A stretch of 64,000 nucleotides of DNA. It comes from Anoplopoma fimbria (taxonomy: Eukaryota; Chordata; Actinopteri; Perciformes; Anoplopomatidae). The notes under the pieces were generated by a model. The model did not search any database. It saw only the letters and a program-made list of their open reading frames with translations, and was not told the origin of the DNA. The position numbers and the translations under genes are program-made. Location: assembly GCF_027596085.1 (NCBI RefSeq), contig NC_072460.1, forward strand, positions 2,294,151 through 2,358,150, written 5' to 3'. Every line of letters begins with the position of its first letter. Within the stretch, counting starts at the first letter, position 1. Positions 37,429 through 49,358 of this stretch are shown here, one piece after another.

Positions 37429-39390
37429 TAATGAGAGGTTTGGGCTGGAGCAAAGGCAGTTTAATCCATTGCAGACTGTTAAATCTATTTCAGATTGAAC
37501 ATGGCAACATACTGCACCTTCTACAAGGCCTTAAAAGCTTGTGCTTGCGCTTTAATATGTCTCTTCATGGTGCCTTGTTGCTGAGGTCAGATTATATTTA
37601 GCCCTCAATTAGCACATGGAGTTGCAGTATGAGAATGTGGCTCTGTCTATTCAACACATTGTTACGTAACATTAAAATGTTACATAACATTGTTTCATTC
37701 TGGAGTTATTACTTAACAAAGACATTTTTTCCATCTTTAACAGTTTTGTTGCCAAAACCTAAGCAATTGTTTAACAATATTGACCACCACCTGATGTGTT
37801 TGTTGTTTTATGTTTGTTGTCTCACACACTGTAATTAGCTATACCTATTAAAATGAATTCACCATAATTGTGAGCCTGCAAGGGGGAAGTAGGATAAGAA
37901 CGACTGGTCGTTCAAAACAACAATGATGGCTTCTAAAGGGTTAAGTGTGGATGCTGCATTACTATCAGTTTCATTGTTCTGGAAAGTATTTCTTCATTGC
38001 AAAAGCAAAGAATGGCACTGAAGGTTTTCTTGATGGAAAGAATGTTTTTGCTCTCCTCCCGTCTCACGTCTGCAACAGTTTGATTGACAGATGGTTCATC
38101 CAATTACCGCCAAATATTTTTTGAAAGTGCCTGCCATTACCTTTTCTAAAGATCACCAAGTCGTCTTGTTACCTAAGCAGAGTTTTGTAAAATGTTAACA
38201 AGATAAACAGTAAGAAGTTATCCTATTTTTACTATGAATCATCTACTTTTAATAATGATGCTGAATGAATCTTGCAATTCAAGACACAAAGTATGACCAT
38301 CAAGGTGCTTGTCACATAACCTGGGCCGTGTAGTTCAAACACAACAGGATTCTCTGTGAAAAATCAATAAGACTGCCAGATGCAAGTAAAGGGTCAAGAC
38401 ATCGCCAGTAGCTTACTCAGTCATTCCGGTCCTTCCCCAACAACAAAAACGTGTGAGCGGTTGACCTTTGTGCAGCGTCTCACACTCTGTTTTACAACAC
38501 CATCCACAATAGTGGTGTAATGAATTTGCTTGTCACTTGCTCCTCATTCCCCTCCCTTAGGCTGCTCCATCCTTCGCCGCAACATCATTGCCTCTCTGAC
38601 TGCACTTTAATAAGGCAATGGAGTCTTTGGCAGGATCACTACATTTGGGAAATCCAGAGAGGCACCGTTGATGGAGTGCCAGCGCCAATGCTAAAAAACC
38701 CTGGATTGAAGTGATGGCTGACGGGTAAGCGGTTTGATAGAGGGCAATGCCGCTGCGTTGTTTGATAAAAGATCATTTTGAATCACTGTGGGAGGGTGGG
38801 GGGCATTTGTTCCCAGAAAGTTCAACTCAATATATTTTCCTACCCCCTGTTGGTGCAAAGGGCAACTCTGCAATTTGGCTTTGACTTGTTTCGCATTGTA
38901 TCTCCATAAAGGTCTTGAATCTAAAGCATGATGTTGAGGCACTGCAGTGCATAAGTGCCTGTGTCAATTAATAATTAACAAATTGCCCTTCTAAGGCCTT
39001 TTTCCTTTAAAATGGCATTGGCAGTGAGGATAGAATTGGAAGTGGTCCCTGCATATGCTTAAAGGACATTTCATGAATATACAACGAAGCATAATGGGAA
39101 ATGCTCATTTCTAAGTGAATGAGGAAGGGACTTTGGAAGCACCTTACATGATTAACCCTGTGTGCTTTCAAGGCATCAACATATGATGAGCAGTTTGTCT
39201 TGCTCTTGCCACGAAGGAAAGAGCAGGACACCATCACATAAATAGAAATTGCAGCAGAAAGGTGGCAAATACAAAGGCCTCTAGTGAAACACCTACTTCT
39301 TTACATTGAAATAAAGAACATCATTATTAACCAGTCATTAACCCCCAGGTATGAAAAGTGAAAGTAATGTAGACGTGCCTCAAACTTGCA
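37429..39390. other. Non-coding stretch
   Basis: Apart from the hairpin at 37660-37689 no gene or recognised repeat was found. Short frames on both strands show no domain. Confidence 0.5.
37660..37689. repeat. Inverted repeat, 14-bp arms
   Basis: TGTTACGTAACATT at 37660-37673 and AATGTTACATAACA at 37676-37689 are reverse complements with one mismatch and a two-base spacer. The arms themselves hold a short GTTACGTAAC palindrome. Confidence 0.9.
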
Positions 39391-39560
39391 TTATTTCTTC
39401 AGCAGGGGGCAACTCCGCTGGTTGCAAAAAGAAGTCTGATTTTATAGAAGTCTATGAGAAACTGACCATACCTATCAGTAAATGTATAACCTCAGTAAAC
39501 ACGATGAATTCAATGCATCAAAACGGCAGTCCAAAAGTCGTTGGATGATGTCACGACTTT
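39391..39560 (+). repeat. Dispersed repeat A, copy 3 (internally deleted)
   Basis: It starts with CAGGGGGCAACTCCGCTGG, continues through TTGCAAAAAGAAGTCTG and TCTATGAGAAACTGACC to ACCTCAGTAAAC, then jumps to AAAACGGCAGTCC and GATGTCACG, which belong to the right end of the family. The middle present in copy 2 is missing. Confidence 0.75.
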
Positions 39561-40479
39561 GTTATGAAGACACTTCTTAAAAACAGTGTTATTCACTCAA
39601 TTTCTGTTTAAAATACTCAGTATTTTAATTAACCTCCATCTAAATTTTGTATATTCAGCAAACCTCCTGTATATTCATGTCTTTGGAAATAAAACCACAT
39701 GGTTTATGATTCATCCTCAACCAACAGGAGTTTGAGCCGGTGTGGTTTTGAGGTTGACTTGCTTACCTCGGGTTGACTGCTGCTGACATTAACTTCATCA
39801 GCGGTCATGTTGCCCTATTAAATGTATATTAACTTATATGTTCCCACTGGTAGACTTTTTTTTTTAATGCGGTTCTTTATGCTGTTGACTTACACTCATT
39901 TCAGCTATTTTTACATAATGAGCTAGCACTGAGTGTACTTTATGATGTCATTATGTGTTTGTAAGTATGTGGAAACGGACCACATAGAGAAAGCTGTGTC
40001 CTAATTGGAAGAGATTGTAAATGTGATCTTCACACCAGATACAATATATTGAACTGGAAAGTTGTGATGCCAATAGTGGCTCAATAAAGCAGAGCATTTA
40101 TACTGCATCAGACGTTTGGAATACAGAAAATGAAAAGCATTTAAAGACAAAATGGATATTTCAAATTTTCTTTCAGTAGATTCTCATTGATGTAACAATC
40201 AATATCGTAGATGACCCGTAACTCAGAAGGGCAGAAGCACTCAGGTGCATCAGTGCATTTTGACCGGCTGACTGCTAATCTGGAACCAGACTTTAATGCA
40301 CATTAAAGAAACATTACTTGAACACGCACAAATTGCAATTATGCTCTCCAATTAATCTGTGCCCTTGTTTCCGGCAATTCAATGGTGTTCTGTAATGGCA
40401 AATCTGTTAATTTGCCAATTGTCAATAATCGGTTTGCCTCCTCACAACCCTCAGGATAAACTGTTCACAGAATTCAATA
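39561..40479. other. Non-coding stretch
   Basis: AT-rich, no gene, no recognised repeat. Confidence 0.5.
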
Positions 40480-40784
40480 CACGTTCACCGCATTTATGTC
40501 AGACCTTCCAGCAATTTCCCGTGGACTGATTTCCCGTTGCCGACCCTGCCTGTCTGGACTTCCCTGCCTTGCCTGTGCCCCGGTCAACGTCTCAGCCTTC
40601 TGTCCCCGACCATGAGTTTAGCCTCCGCTTCCTCTGGTTTCCGTCTGCCTGATCCCCTGCCTGTTTCCCACTGTGAGTCTGACCCTGCCTGCCTGTCTGC
40701 TGTGTGCTCAGCTTTAAATAAAGCTCCAGAACTTTATCTGTCTCCTGGTCGTACTGCTTTTGGGTCCACACCACATCCGTGACA
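40480..40784 (+). mobile_element. LTR fragment of a Ty3/Gypsy-like element
   Basis: From about 40506 it matches the last 250 or so bases of the LTR at 57455-57926 almost base for base, including AATAAA at 40717-40722 and the terminal CCGTGACA. A weaker match extends up to about 40480, beyond which no similarity is seen, so it is 5'-truncated. Relative to the 57 kb copy it carries a duplication around ATTTCCCGT and 12 extra bases after GTTTAGCCTC. No target duplication can be assigned because the 5' end is lost. The 81-codon frame across it is a shadow. Confidence 0.88.
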
Positions 40785-41134
40785 CAAACAAAGGGTTTAG
40801 CCAACATATTGTAAGTATAAATACATAGACACAGGGGACATGGTGAAGGAACTCTCCGTATTTACTTTGTGAAAATTTGACATTGTTGAAGTTAAGCATG
40901 CAAAACATATTTTTAGCTAAGGATTATGTTTGTGTGATGTACAAAAAAGCAGCAATCGGCAGAATTTATGAAGACAATTAAAACATCAGGCATTCAATTT
41001 CACCTAAATTTAACTTCAACCACATCCTAACCCAACTGTTGTTGCCATATGTTATATAGTAGTATTAATTAATTTAAACAGACCTTTCAGCTATTTTTAC
41101 CACAGTATTAGCTGCTAATGCATGCATTATATGA
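40785..41134. other. Non-coding gap
   Basis: AT-rich; no gene or recognised repeat. Confidence 0.5.
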
Positions 41135-41690
41135 AAAAGAGATTCTTACTTGAGGGTGGTCCCAGATGAATAGTTAAGGGGTCCCTGAGGTCGTCATTCA
41201 TCCTGAGGGGGGACATGTGAGTACCAGATTTCATGGTAATTCAATATTTACGCTAACCACAAATCCGAACCTTGTGGCGCTAGAGGAAAAGTCAAATGCT
41301 GACATAACTCTGTAAGAATCATCCTTCAGGGACCATAAATGTCAAAATGTTGATGTCGTCCATCATACGGTTGCTCAGATGAGTAGATGACTGGAACGAC
41401 TTTACCATCTCTAGAGCCCCACCGCTGCATGGCTAAGTCAGGGGATCAACAAAGTCATTAAGAATCATCCTCTGGGAACCACGAATGTCTCTTGAAAATG
41501 TTGTGCCAATCCATTTTGTAGATGTTGAAATATTTTGCTGGACATCTGAAAGCTTTGACCCGCCAATGGCACTACAGGAGGTAACCAAAGTCATCGAAGA
41601 CTTTCCAATAGTTATATTTCAGCATGAACTAAATTGGTTGACCGGCCGACTGACACTGCCATCCCTAGAGCTGTACTGCCTTCGATCGTG
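41135..41690 (-). repeat. Dispersed repeat B, copy 2 (inverted)
   Basis: The right end CCATCCCTAGAGC is the reverse complement of the start of copy 1 at 31.25 kb, and the order of the shared words is reversed, so this copy lies on the opposite strand. A module containing CATCCT and GACCATRAATGT-like words recurs three times, near 41191, 41315 and 41462, spaced about 120-150 bases. The right half of the family, with the GTTAGCAT words, is absent here. Two overlapping plus-strand frames (41485-41828) are shadows. Confidence 0.72.
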
Positions 41691-44217
41691 TCTAAAAACA
41701 AGCAGAATCATCCAATATTCATTCAGTCATCCATTGTTCTGTTTGGTGAGCAGGTTATTGTCTGCACCCAGAAGGCAAAGCAAACATTGAATCAAAAGGT
41801 ACAGTGTCCGCTCCAAAGCATAATGTAGACATCAGGCCAAGCCCCTTCCAGTGGATATACTGGCCAGTAACCCGGCATGGTCCGCCATGGTGACTATACC
41901 TGCTCATGCTTACTATCCAGTTCTTTCAATAATTTCACACAAACAAAAACAAAATTATTGAACAATACATCCTGCACATCTAATGATTTTTTGCCAGTAA
42001 AGACTGTAAAATCTTCCATGAGCTGAAAATAGGTTGGCTCACTGTTGCATAGCAATCAGTGATGGTTGCATAACATGTTTGTTTAGATCAAATGTTGCAG
42101 ATTTTTTAAAGAGCTAGCTGGCATCTCTGGGTTTACAGCGGCCCTGGTGTTAGGCTAGACTAGTGACAATGACAGGCTGTGCTGAGTCATTTTTCCTCTC
42201 CTCTCACTTCGCCGGCTTAATTCTACAGTAATTCCACTGAAAGCTGGCGTGTCAGACTCCTGTGTCATTCTTGCTCTCTGTCACTGTAGCCTGGCTGCCT
42301 TGAAGTTACATGCCATTTCTGTCTGTGGCGAGTGTGTGGGTGTGAAGCAGGAGGTGGGTGATTTGGGGGGGGGGGTGTGCTCTGATTCCAGAGCCTGATT
42401 GAAATGGAGCATCACAACCCCCCAGGAGGTTTTTTTATAAGCCCCTTGTCGGGCGGGGAGAAGCCTCGATCGGAAGGCTGTAGATCATAACAGTGATGAT
42501 AGTGCTTTTCCTATGATAGCACAGGGGGGGAAACAGGGGGGGCATTGAAAGCCAGTCTATAAAGGCTTCATTCAAGCTCCTGGCAAAGACCCTTCATAGA
42601 CCCCCAAGTGCACCTGCCACTGCTTAAGGGACCGATGGAGAACCAGAGAGGGAGGCATGGAGAGGAAAAGAGAACAGAACCTCTAAAAAAGGCCAAGGGA
42701 GATGGCGTCGCCGGCAGAAGGGAGCGTCCTTTGGGTTTTTCCAGTTGGTCAGTAAAGCCAGAGAGGGATGTGGAGAGTGATTCGAGCAGAGTGAGTTATC
42801 ATGCCACTGAATGCCTCTCTTCGTATGCATGAGCGAAACATGTAAACGGGGGGCCATGACCTGAAACGTTCCTAGTCCTCCAGAAGCCAGAGACCACATG
42901 CACAGAGCCAAGAGTTATTCATATGTGGTCCACAACTTCAACGAATGACTATTTCACCCCCAGCTGCTCAAGCAGGTTTTTTTTTCTCAAAGCTTTTAAA
43001 TAGATAAAGCTTTTTCTGAAAACTAAAAAAAAAAAAGTGGGAAAGGATGAAAAGGAATTTGTTTGAAGATTAAAAATACTTGTATTTCACTGCAGGGAAA
43101 CTTGCAACTGTGGGGCCTCTGCAGTACCTTACAATGAGACACTCGGAAATCGTGTTCATGCTTAGCTGACTGTAAAATGATAAAAGTAGGAATCCAAAAC
43201 AAAATATTTGAGCTTTGTTTGTTAAAGATTCTATACCCGTTTCCCCACCAACAGTAGCCAAAGCCGCATATCGATCAAAAAGGGCAACTCTTGCTTTTTC
43301 GACTGGAAAAATTCACAACAGCAGCACTGTTGCATCCTCTGCCTACAAAACAAATTATTCATTCAGGCACACTCTCTGGGGTTTGCCAAAGGGTATTCTG
43401 AGGAATGTAGGTCAGTTAAAGTTGAGTAAAAGTACACAAAAAAGTAACTGGAAAATCTAACAACTGAGAGATCACACATAACAGTTTGTATTACATGGTG
43501 CTCAGACAAATTGAAATCTTTAATTTAGCTTTGGCATATTCTTTCAACCTGTTATCCACTCATATTTCATATTTTAAAACACTTGACATTGCAGCTGTCA
43601 GTAAAGATGAATAGCTCCCTGAGTTTTATCTCTGTTTTTTATTGTTAGTTTACAAAAAAAATAAGTGTGGTATCAAATTTCAACACCCACACCACTTTGA
43701 GCCTGTGAACAATAGCAGCATCTGAAATGTTCCCAGCAGCTGGAGGAGTAAGATCATTGGTATTCAGAGTACTCATGAATAACTGAAAATACACCCTGAC
43801 CTTTAGTCAGAGGTCCCAGGGTCAAATTAGGATGCAAATTAAAACTAAACTAAATTCAATAAATTGAGCACCCTAACAACTTGATTTGAATGATGTACCC
43901 TTTCCATAAATTCTTTGTAGGCCAATTTGTGCACCAAATAAAAATGCCTAGTCCTTACCCACTTGACATGTTATAGACATTGTTCAGATGTCAATATAAT
44001 TGGCACAAGGCTTCTGCATTTTCACGAGGAAACAAACATCTTTAGCAAAAGGACTTAATGGTTGAACTACTGCTTTATGAGAAATAAAGACTATTTTTGC
44101 AATTATTTCGCTTTTGTTCGGCTCTTTAATAGACACAATGATGGACACCTAAACTTTACACTCATATTTGATTAATGAACATGTCATTCCAATACCAGTG
44201 GCATTAATATGCTGCTC
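41691..44217. other. Non-coding stretch, denser patch at 42.1-42.9 kb
   Basis: No gene was recognised. The part 42100-42930 has more balanced composition, an 11-base G run at 42365-42375, and overlapping frames on both strands at 42608-42911 without domains. It could be regulatory. A perfect octamer ATGCAAAT is at 43832-43839. Confidence 0.4.
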
Positions 44218-44315
44218 ATACGGGCGCTTCATTGCAGCCCACTGCTCCTCCAGGATGGGTTAAATGCAGAGAAATAATTTCCCCATTGTGGGACTAATAA
44301 AGGCTTAATTATACA
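44218..44315 (+). mobile_element. LINE 3' end, second copy
   Basis: It contains GCAGCCCACTGCTCC, GATGGGTTAAATGCAGAG, then AATTTCCCC, a small hairpin at 44282-44292, and GGGACTAATAAAGG. The last 35 bases match the LINE end at 14720-14755. I recognise the longer string as a common teleost LINE terminus. There is no coding part. Confidence 0.72.
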
Positions 44316-44972
44316 GCCTCCGCCCCTCTCGGAAAGGCTTTCCACGACACTTAGGAAGCTGGCTACACGGATTTACTCACATTCAGAGCATCAGCGAGGT
44401 CGGGCACTGATGTAGGGTGATGAGGCCTGAGTCAACCCAAACCATTCCCTGTAGGGTCAGTTTGACATCATTTCATAGCAAGCACATGAGAAGACATAGG
44501 GAATGTACAAATTGTTAATGTTGTTTAATTATTTTAACCAATATCACTTACTCTTTTCAATCAGATTGGTTGCGTTTATTAACTTTAGGAAACCAATTAG
44601 AAAGTCTACTTTTTACTAAATATTGGAAAAGATCCTCTTGCAGAGATTCTTGTAGTTATCTAGAGGTGCTTTTGGGGCTGAGATAAGACACTGAATTTGG
44701 CGGTGATTACTGATGTGCCTCCGTAATAGCTGCCCCGAGTGTCAGCCCGTATTTAACTGTAATAACCCTTCATTTTGACTCTGTGGCTAAGATTCCTGCT
44801 CTCTGTGGTCCATATACACTCTTAATCTATTCCCTTATAATGAAAAAGAAAAAGCTAGAGGGCACAGCTCTGTTCAAAGTACACAAGGACAATGTGTCAA
44901 CATCAAGCAACGGACAATGTCAAAGATTTGATTAGGAGCTTACACCTTGATGCTTTCAGTGGTCTTTTTTAA
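44316..44972. other. Non-coding gap
   Basis: No gene or recognised repeat. Confidence 0.5.
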
Positions 44973-45028
44973 TATCTATCTATCCACCCATCCATCCATC
45001 CATCCATCCATCCATCCATCCATCCATC
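44973..45028. repeat. (ATCT)n/(CATC)n microsatellite
   Basis: A short ATCT run is followed by about ten perfect CATC units. Confidence 0.97.
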
Positions 45029-46630
45029 AATACTTAAGTTAGTACCCATTGTTACCCCACCAATTACGTATTAATGTATTCCTTGGCTTCGGAAGTAATG
45101 CTCTGTAACAGTGGGTAATAAGCTCGTTAGCTTTGTTGCTAATGATTGTAGCCTACATTCAGGGTTGTGAGGTTTGTGTGACAAATCCAGCCCAATGGCC
45201 TTGTGTAATTAGCCTAGACGGTATAACATATGGATGTATTTTCAGTGACGTCACCCATGATGTGAAGCCCAAAGCGGCTGGCTCTGGCCAACACCATCCT
45301 GGCAGTGAAGACACAGCCTAAATTGCGGCTTATCCCAAAATCATGGATGAGGACAAGGTTGGCTGTCGATCATGCTCGGGCTGGCCTGTGTAATGCAGCA
45401 GGGCAGACAGACCTGGTACGACACCCAACTGTCACTCAAAGCGCCCCCAAACTCTCTTGTTGCAGGGCCATTGATGCTTAATCGGCAATGTGGGTGATAT
45501 TTGAATGGAATCAAATGACTACATTTCTGCTAATGTACCCTTCCCTGTTCATTGAAGAGGAATCCTTTTCAGAGTTCACACTAGAAACTGGATGGTCAGG
45601 TCAATGGCAGTCAGCTTGGTTACTTGGTTACACATTGGCCATGTAACGTATCTGCCTCATCACCAGTTGGTGCCTGAGAGCTGAGCACATACACGGCTCA
45701 GGTTCTGGAACCACCTCTCAGGCCTCTCCAGCAGACCATCAATATATATTGAACTGCAATGTGTTTGTCCATACACAAACAACTTAACAGGCATCTAAAA
45801 CTAACATACCTGGCTCCTGAACCAGACCCGGAGCTCGTCCCTGTTCCGTCCCTCTTCATGTCAACCTCTCTTGCTCCTCGCCTCCTCATGGACAATATAA
45901 TAAGCCCTGAGACCAGCAGGGTTGTCCAGGTCTGGTTGGAGGTTTGACAGGAAAGACCCAGGTGGTTGATGGTCTCCAGCATCCTTAATATGTCCAACAC
46001 AGGCCATTGTCACAGGGCCCTTATATCAAAGACACAGAGTTGGTATGAAAGCTGCCAGGTGCCTCCAAATATGTAATAGATATTTTTTCCCTTCATTATA
46101 CCTTGACATTCAGGCAATCTAGGCCCAAGCACTCTGCTGGAGCCTTGAGTACAGCTGTGCGATTAGCGCAACAAGCACTGAGGACCTTGTTCAAGGGTAA
46201 AATGTGGGACAAATTATATTTAAGCCAAAGAACTTTTTCTGTATAAGTCCAGAATAAGATATTGACCTCCTGTGTTGATGCTGTTGAGTGGCAGCTTGCT
46301 TCTCCAGTTAGCTACCCAACCTTCAGAGATTGTCTGTTGACGACACAAATGGCCGTACATTCCTTCTCATAACAACATTTTCTTATATTTTTAATTTATT
46401 TTGTGGCTATGATCGTTAAAACATCTAAGAGATCAAGTCCTATACGTTAGATTGGGTACTCACCATGGTCAGCTTTATAGTACAGCCAGGGCTTGAACCT
46501 TGAGTTCTCTTAAAAAAAAAATCTATTAGTTTTTGTGAAACATATCACCCAGCGGGTGTGACATGTCCCATGTCTATGTGTGTACGTGCTGATCAGTCAG
46601 TTTGGTAGTATTTGTGTCTAACTTTTTTTT

Positions 46631-46646
46631 TATATATATATATATA
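46631..46646. repeat. (TA)8 microsatellite
   Basis: A pure TA run preceded by a T run and followed by AT-rich sequence. Confidence 0.95.
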
Positions 46647-46966
46647 AAAATATTTATTTATATTTATAGATATCTTGTAATTTGCATGCAAAATTGGTTT
46701 ACCAAACCAGCAGACAAAAAAATTAAACCCACAGCAACATTTGGTTATAGAAATAATTTTCCTTGAGACCGTGAGACTAGCTCAGACTCATGCCATGCTA
46801 AACTATGGAGTCATATTACGGGGCACTGTATAGTGACTCCATGGAAGGTGTTTACAACAAGGTTGACCTAAATAATCCGAATGATTAATGGTTCGACACA
46901 GATGTTCAGTATAATCACACCAAACATCTGACTTTTCTGGGTGCCAAGGTTCACACCCCCCCCTGC

Positions 46967-46982
46967 GTGTGTGTGTGTGTGT
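46967..46982. repeat. (GT)8 microsatellite
   Basis: A pure GT run following a C-rich run. Confidence 0.95.
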
Positions 46983-49038
46983 CTAGCCGGCAACCCAAAC
47001 ACCTCCACCTCAAACCCTCACCTCTGCCTCTGCTATACTCACGCACACGTAGACAAACCCCACCCATCCCTCCTCCTCGTCCCTGCTTCATCCTAAAAGT
47101 AAAGTGCTATTCTAGGAGCAAGGTAACAATCAACATGGCCAAGATCGTTAGCCTCAGTTTTCCCCGCGGGCCAGACACAGAAAATAACTTTCCCTTTCCC
47201 TGGCATCTGCAGATACTGGGGTAAATGAAGACATACAGCCCCCAGGTCCAGCGGCCTGCTCAAGGTAACCTCTGCTGTCAGCACACATTTACTAATGCCG
47301 CCTGTCGAGGGGAGGGGGGCACTGCGAGAAGAGAAAATAATATGCCACTGAGGTAATGCCCCTCGCTTGATATATTAATAAATAAATGCCTCTGCCCAAT
47401 CCCATTTCATTTCCATGAGTAAATTCACAAAGGAGAAATCCACCTTGGATTCATTCATACAATAACTGATGTTTTCTGGCCCCCACTAGTTGATAGTTAC
47501 ATAAAGGCCGAGACTGCAAGTTTGGTCATACAACTCCCTGATTTTATTGGATATATTTGGATTCTATTGTAGGATTTAATTACAATTTAACAGTGTGTTT
47601 TGGCTAAAGGCAATGGTCACATTTGTCCATATATATCACCATACAAGTATACTGTGTACAAACTAATGTGTGCCTTTCTTCAAAAGCCACCCATGCTATC
47701 TCTTTGCTGCCGCTAATAATCAATGATGTACGCCAGGCTAACAAGATAAATGGACAGTTTACATTGAGGTTAATTTATTGCTTGTTAAACAGTGTTTGCT
47801 CTTTACAGCATGAATTGCCATCTAAATAAGACTGTCAATAGCCTGTTGTAGAATACATTTTTCTATGAATGGATGATCAGAATTGATGTTGTTATTCTAA
47901 TCAATCGACCCATATCGAGATGAGCAGGGATGAGTGTCGGGATAGTGATCTGAAGCATCGATGTGTTCACCTTATTTGGCTCCCAAAATAATGCCTCCAT
48001 TTTTCTAAAATCAATGGCCATTATTTATCAAGTGTCTCAGAATAAAAAATCACTCTTATATTTTTCCAGTGATGCACTTTTAGCCCTACTTTTAGGCCCA
48101 GATGTGGGCTTTGAAAATGACTTATATGCCTACTGATATTTGGAAGACCTCCGGAGTTGCCAGGAGATTGCACAAAATATAAGGGAACCTTCTTGCAATT
48201 ATTGATTTTCTCTTTTTTTTTTCTGACCAAGTACCTTACATCTACAAATAAAATGTAGTGTTGCAACAGTTACAATGTGGGCCTAACCTGACCAACAGTT
48301 CTGGCATGATTAAATCACACTTTGATTGCTTTGTACAGCTCCTCAGATAACGGACTGATTCATTCATTTACAGGATATGAAAAAATAAATCTGCATTTGT
48401 ACAATGGATAGGGTTGATATATTTAAGCTATGTATCTACATGTTGGACTGTATATTTCTCAACAAATGGTTATATTACATGGATACATTATTTTCCCCAC
48501 GTCAAATCGGTTTTCTAGATTATATTTACATTTATTGATTATGATTGCCAGTGTTTACCTACAGCCTACCATGAAAATGGCTTCTTGGTGAATATCATTA
48601 TGAGTTTTAAACTCTTTTATTGATCCGGGCATCATAATTTTGATACTCAAAATCACAAGTGCAAAACCAACAAAACATTTTCATAATTTATTCATGCTCC
48701 AGTCTACTTTGCTGCAGAGAGGCTAATTTTAAACCTGCGACATCACACTTTCCTATAGGAGTAACTAAAGTGTTATTAATCATTATCAAGTCCTACTCTG
48801 AGGTAGGAGTGTTTTTAGTCCAAGGTTCCCTTTCAGAGAAGTAACACATAGTAATTAGGATGTTTGATAAATACAGGCTCTGGGGTATCTTGGTGAACAC
48901 TTTGCAAAGCGGCTGGAGCAGGACTTTGATAAGTAACTGCAGCCAACAGCAGCAAAGATATTATTATACAACTACTTAATAAACAGGTTCCAAATATTAA
49001 AATGTAGAGATCATTTTCAACAGAAATTAAAACTTATG

Positions 49039-49352
49039 GTAAATGGACTGTACTTGTATAGCGCTTTTCTAGTCTTCCGACCACTCAAAGTGCTTTTACA
49101 TTACTAATCATTCACCCATTCACACCCATTCATACACTGATGACAGGAGCTACCATGCAAGGTGCCACCTGCCCATCAGGGTCTATCTAATCATTCACAC
49201 CCATTCATACACCGATGGCACAGCCTTCGGGAGCAACTCGGGGTTAAGTGTCTTGCCCAAGGACACATCGACATGGACTGCCGGAGCTAGGGATCAAACC
49301 GCCGATCCTCTGATTGGAGGACGACCCTGCTCTCCACTGAGCCACAGCCGCC
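49039..49352 (-). mobile_element. tRNA-derived SINE, older copy with a different tail
   Basis: Read on the minus strand it begins CGGCTGTGGCTCAGTGGAG and has a B-box-like GGTTTGATCCC, so the head is the same family as the copies at 10.0 and 61.3 kb. The body shares TGTCCTTGGGCAAGACACTT and GGCACCTTG. The 3' end differs: it runs AAAAGCGCTATACAAG to TCCATTTACCAT instead of the CTGCTAAATGACTG tail. The body carries an internal duplication around CACCCATTCATACAC. The 6-base repeat CTTATG (49033-49038 and 49353-49358) is a plausible target duplication. Confidence 0.88.
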
Positions 49353-49358
49353 CTTATG

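Larger units (their letters stand above)
45029..49032. other. Non-coding stretch with simple repeats
   Basis: No gene was recognised. It includes the (TA) and (GT) runs listed separately. Frames at 45698-46000 (minus) and 46967-47224 (plus) lack domains; the latter starts in the (GT) repeat. Confidence 0.5.

Noticed and set aside
44973..45028. Regular spacing suggesting a repeat array such as CRISPR
   Set aside because: It is a plain tetranucleotide microsatellite; no CRISPR-like repeat-spacer array exists in the window and none is expected in a fish.
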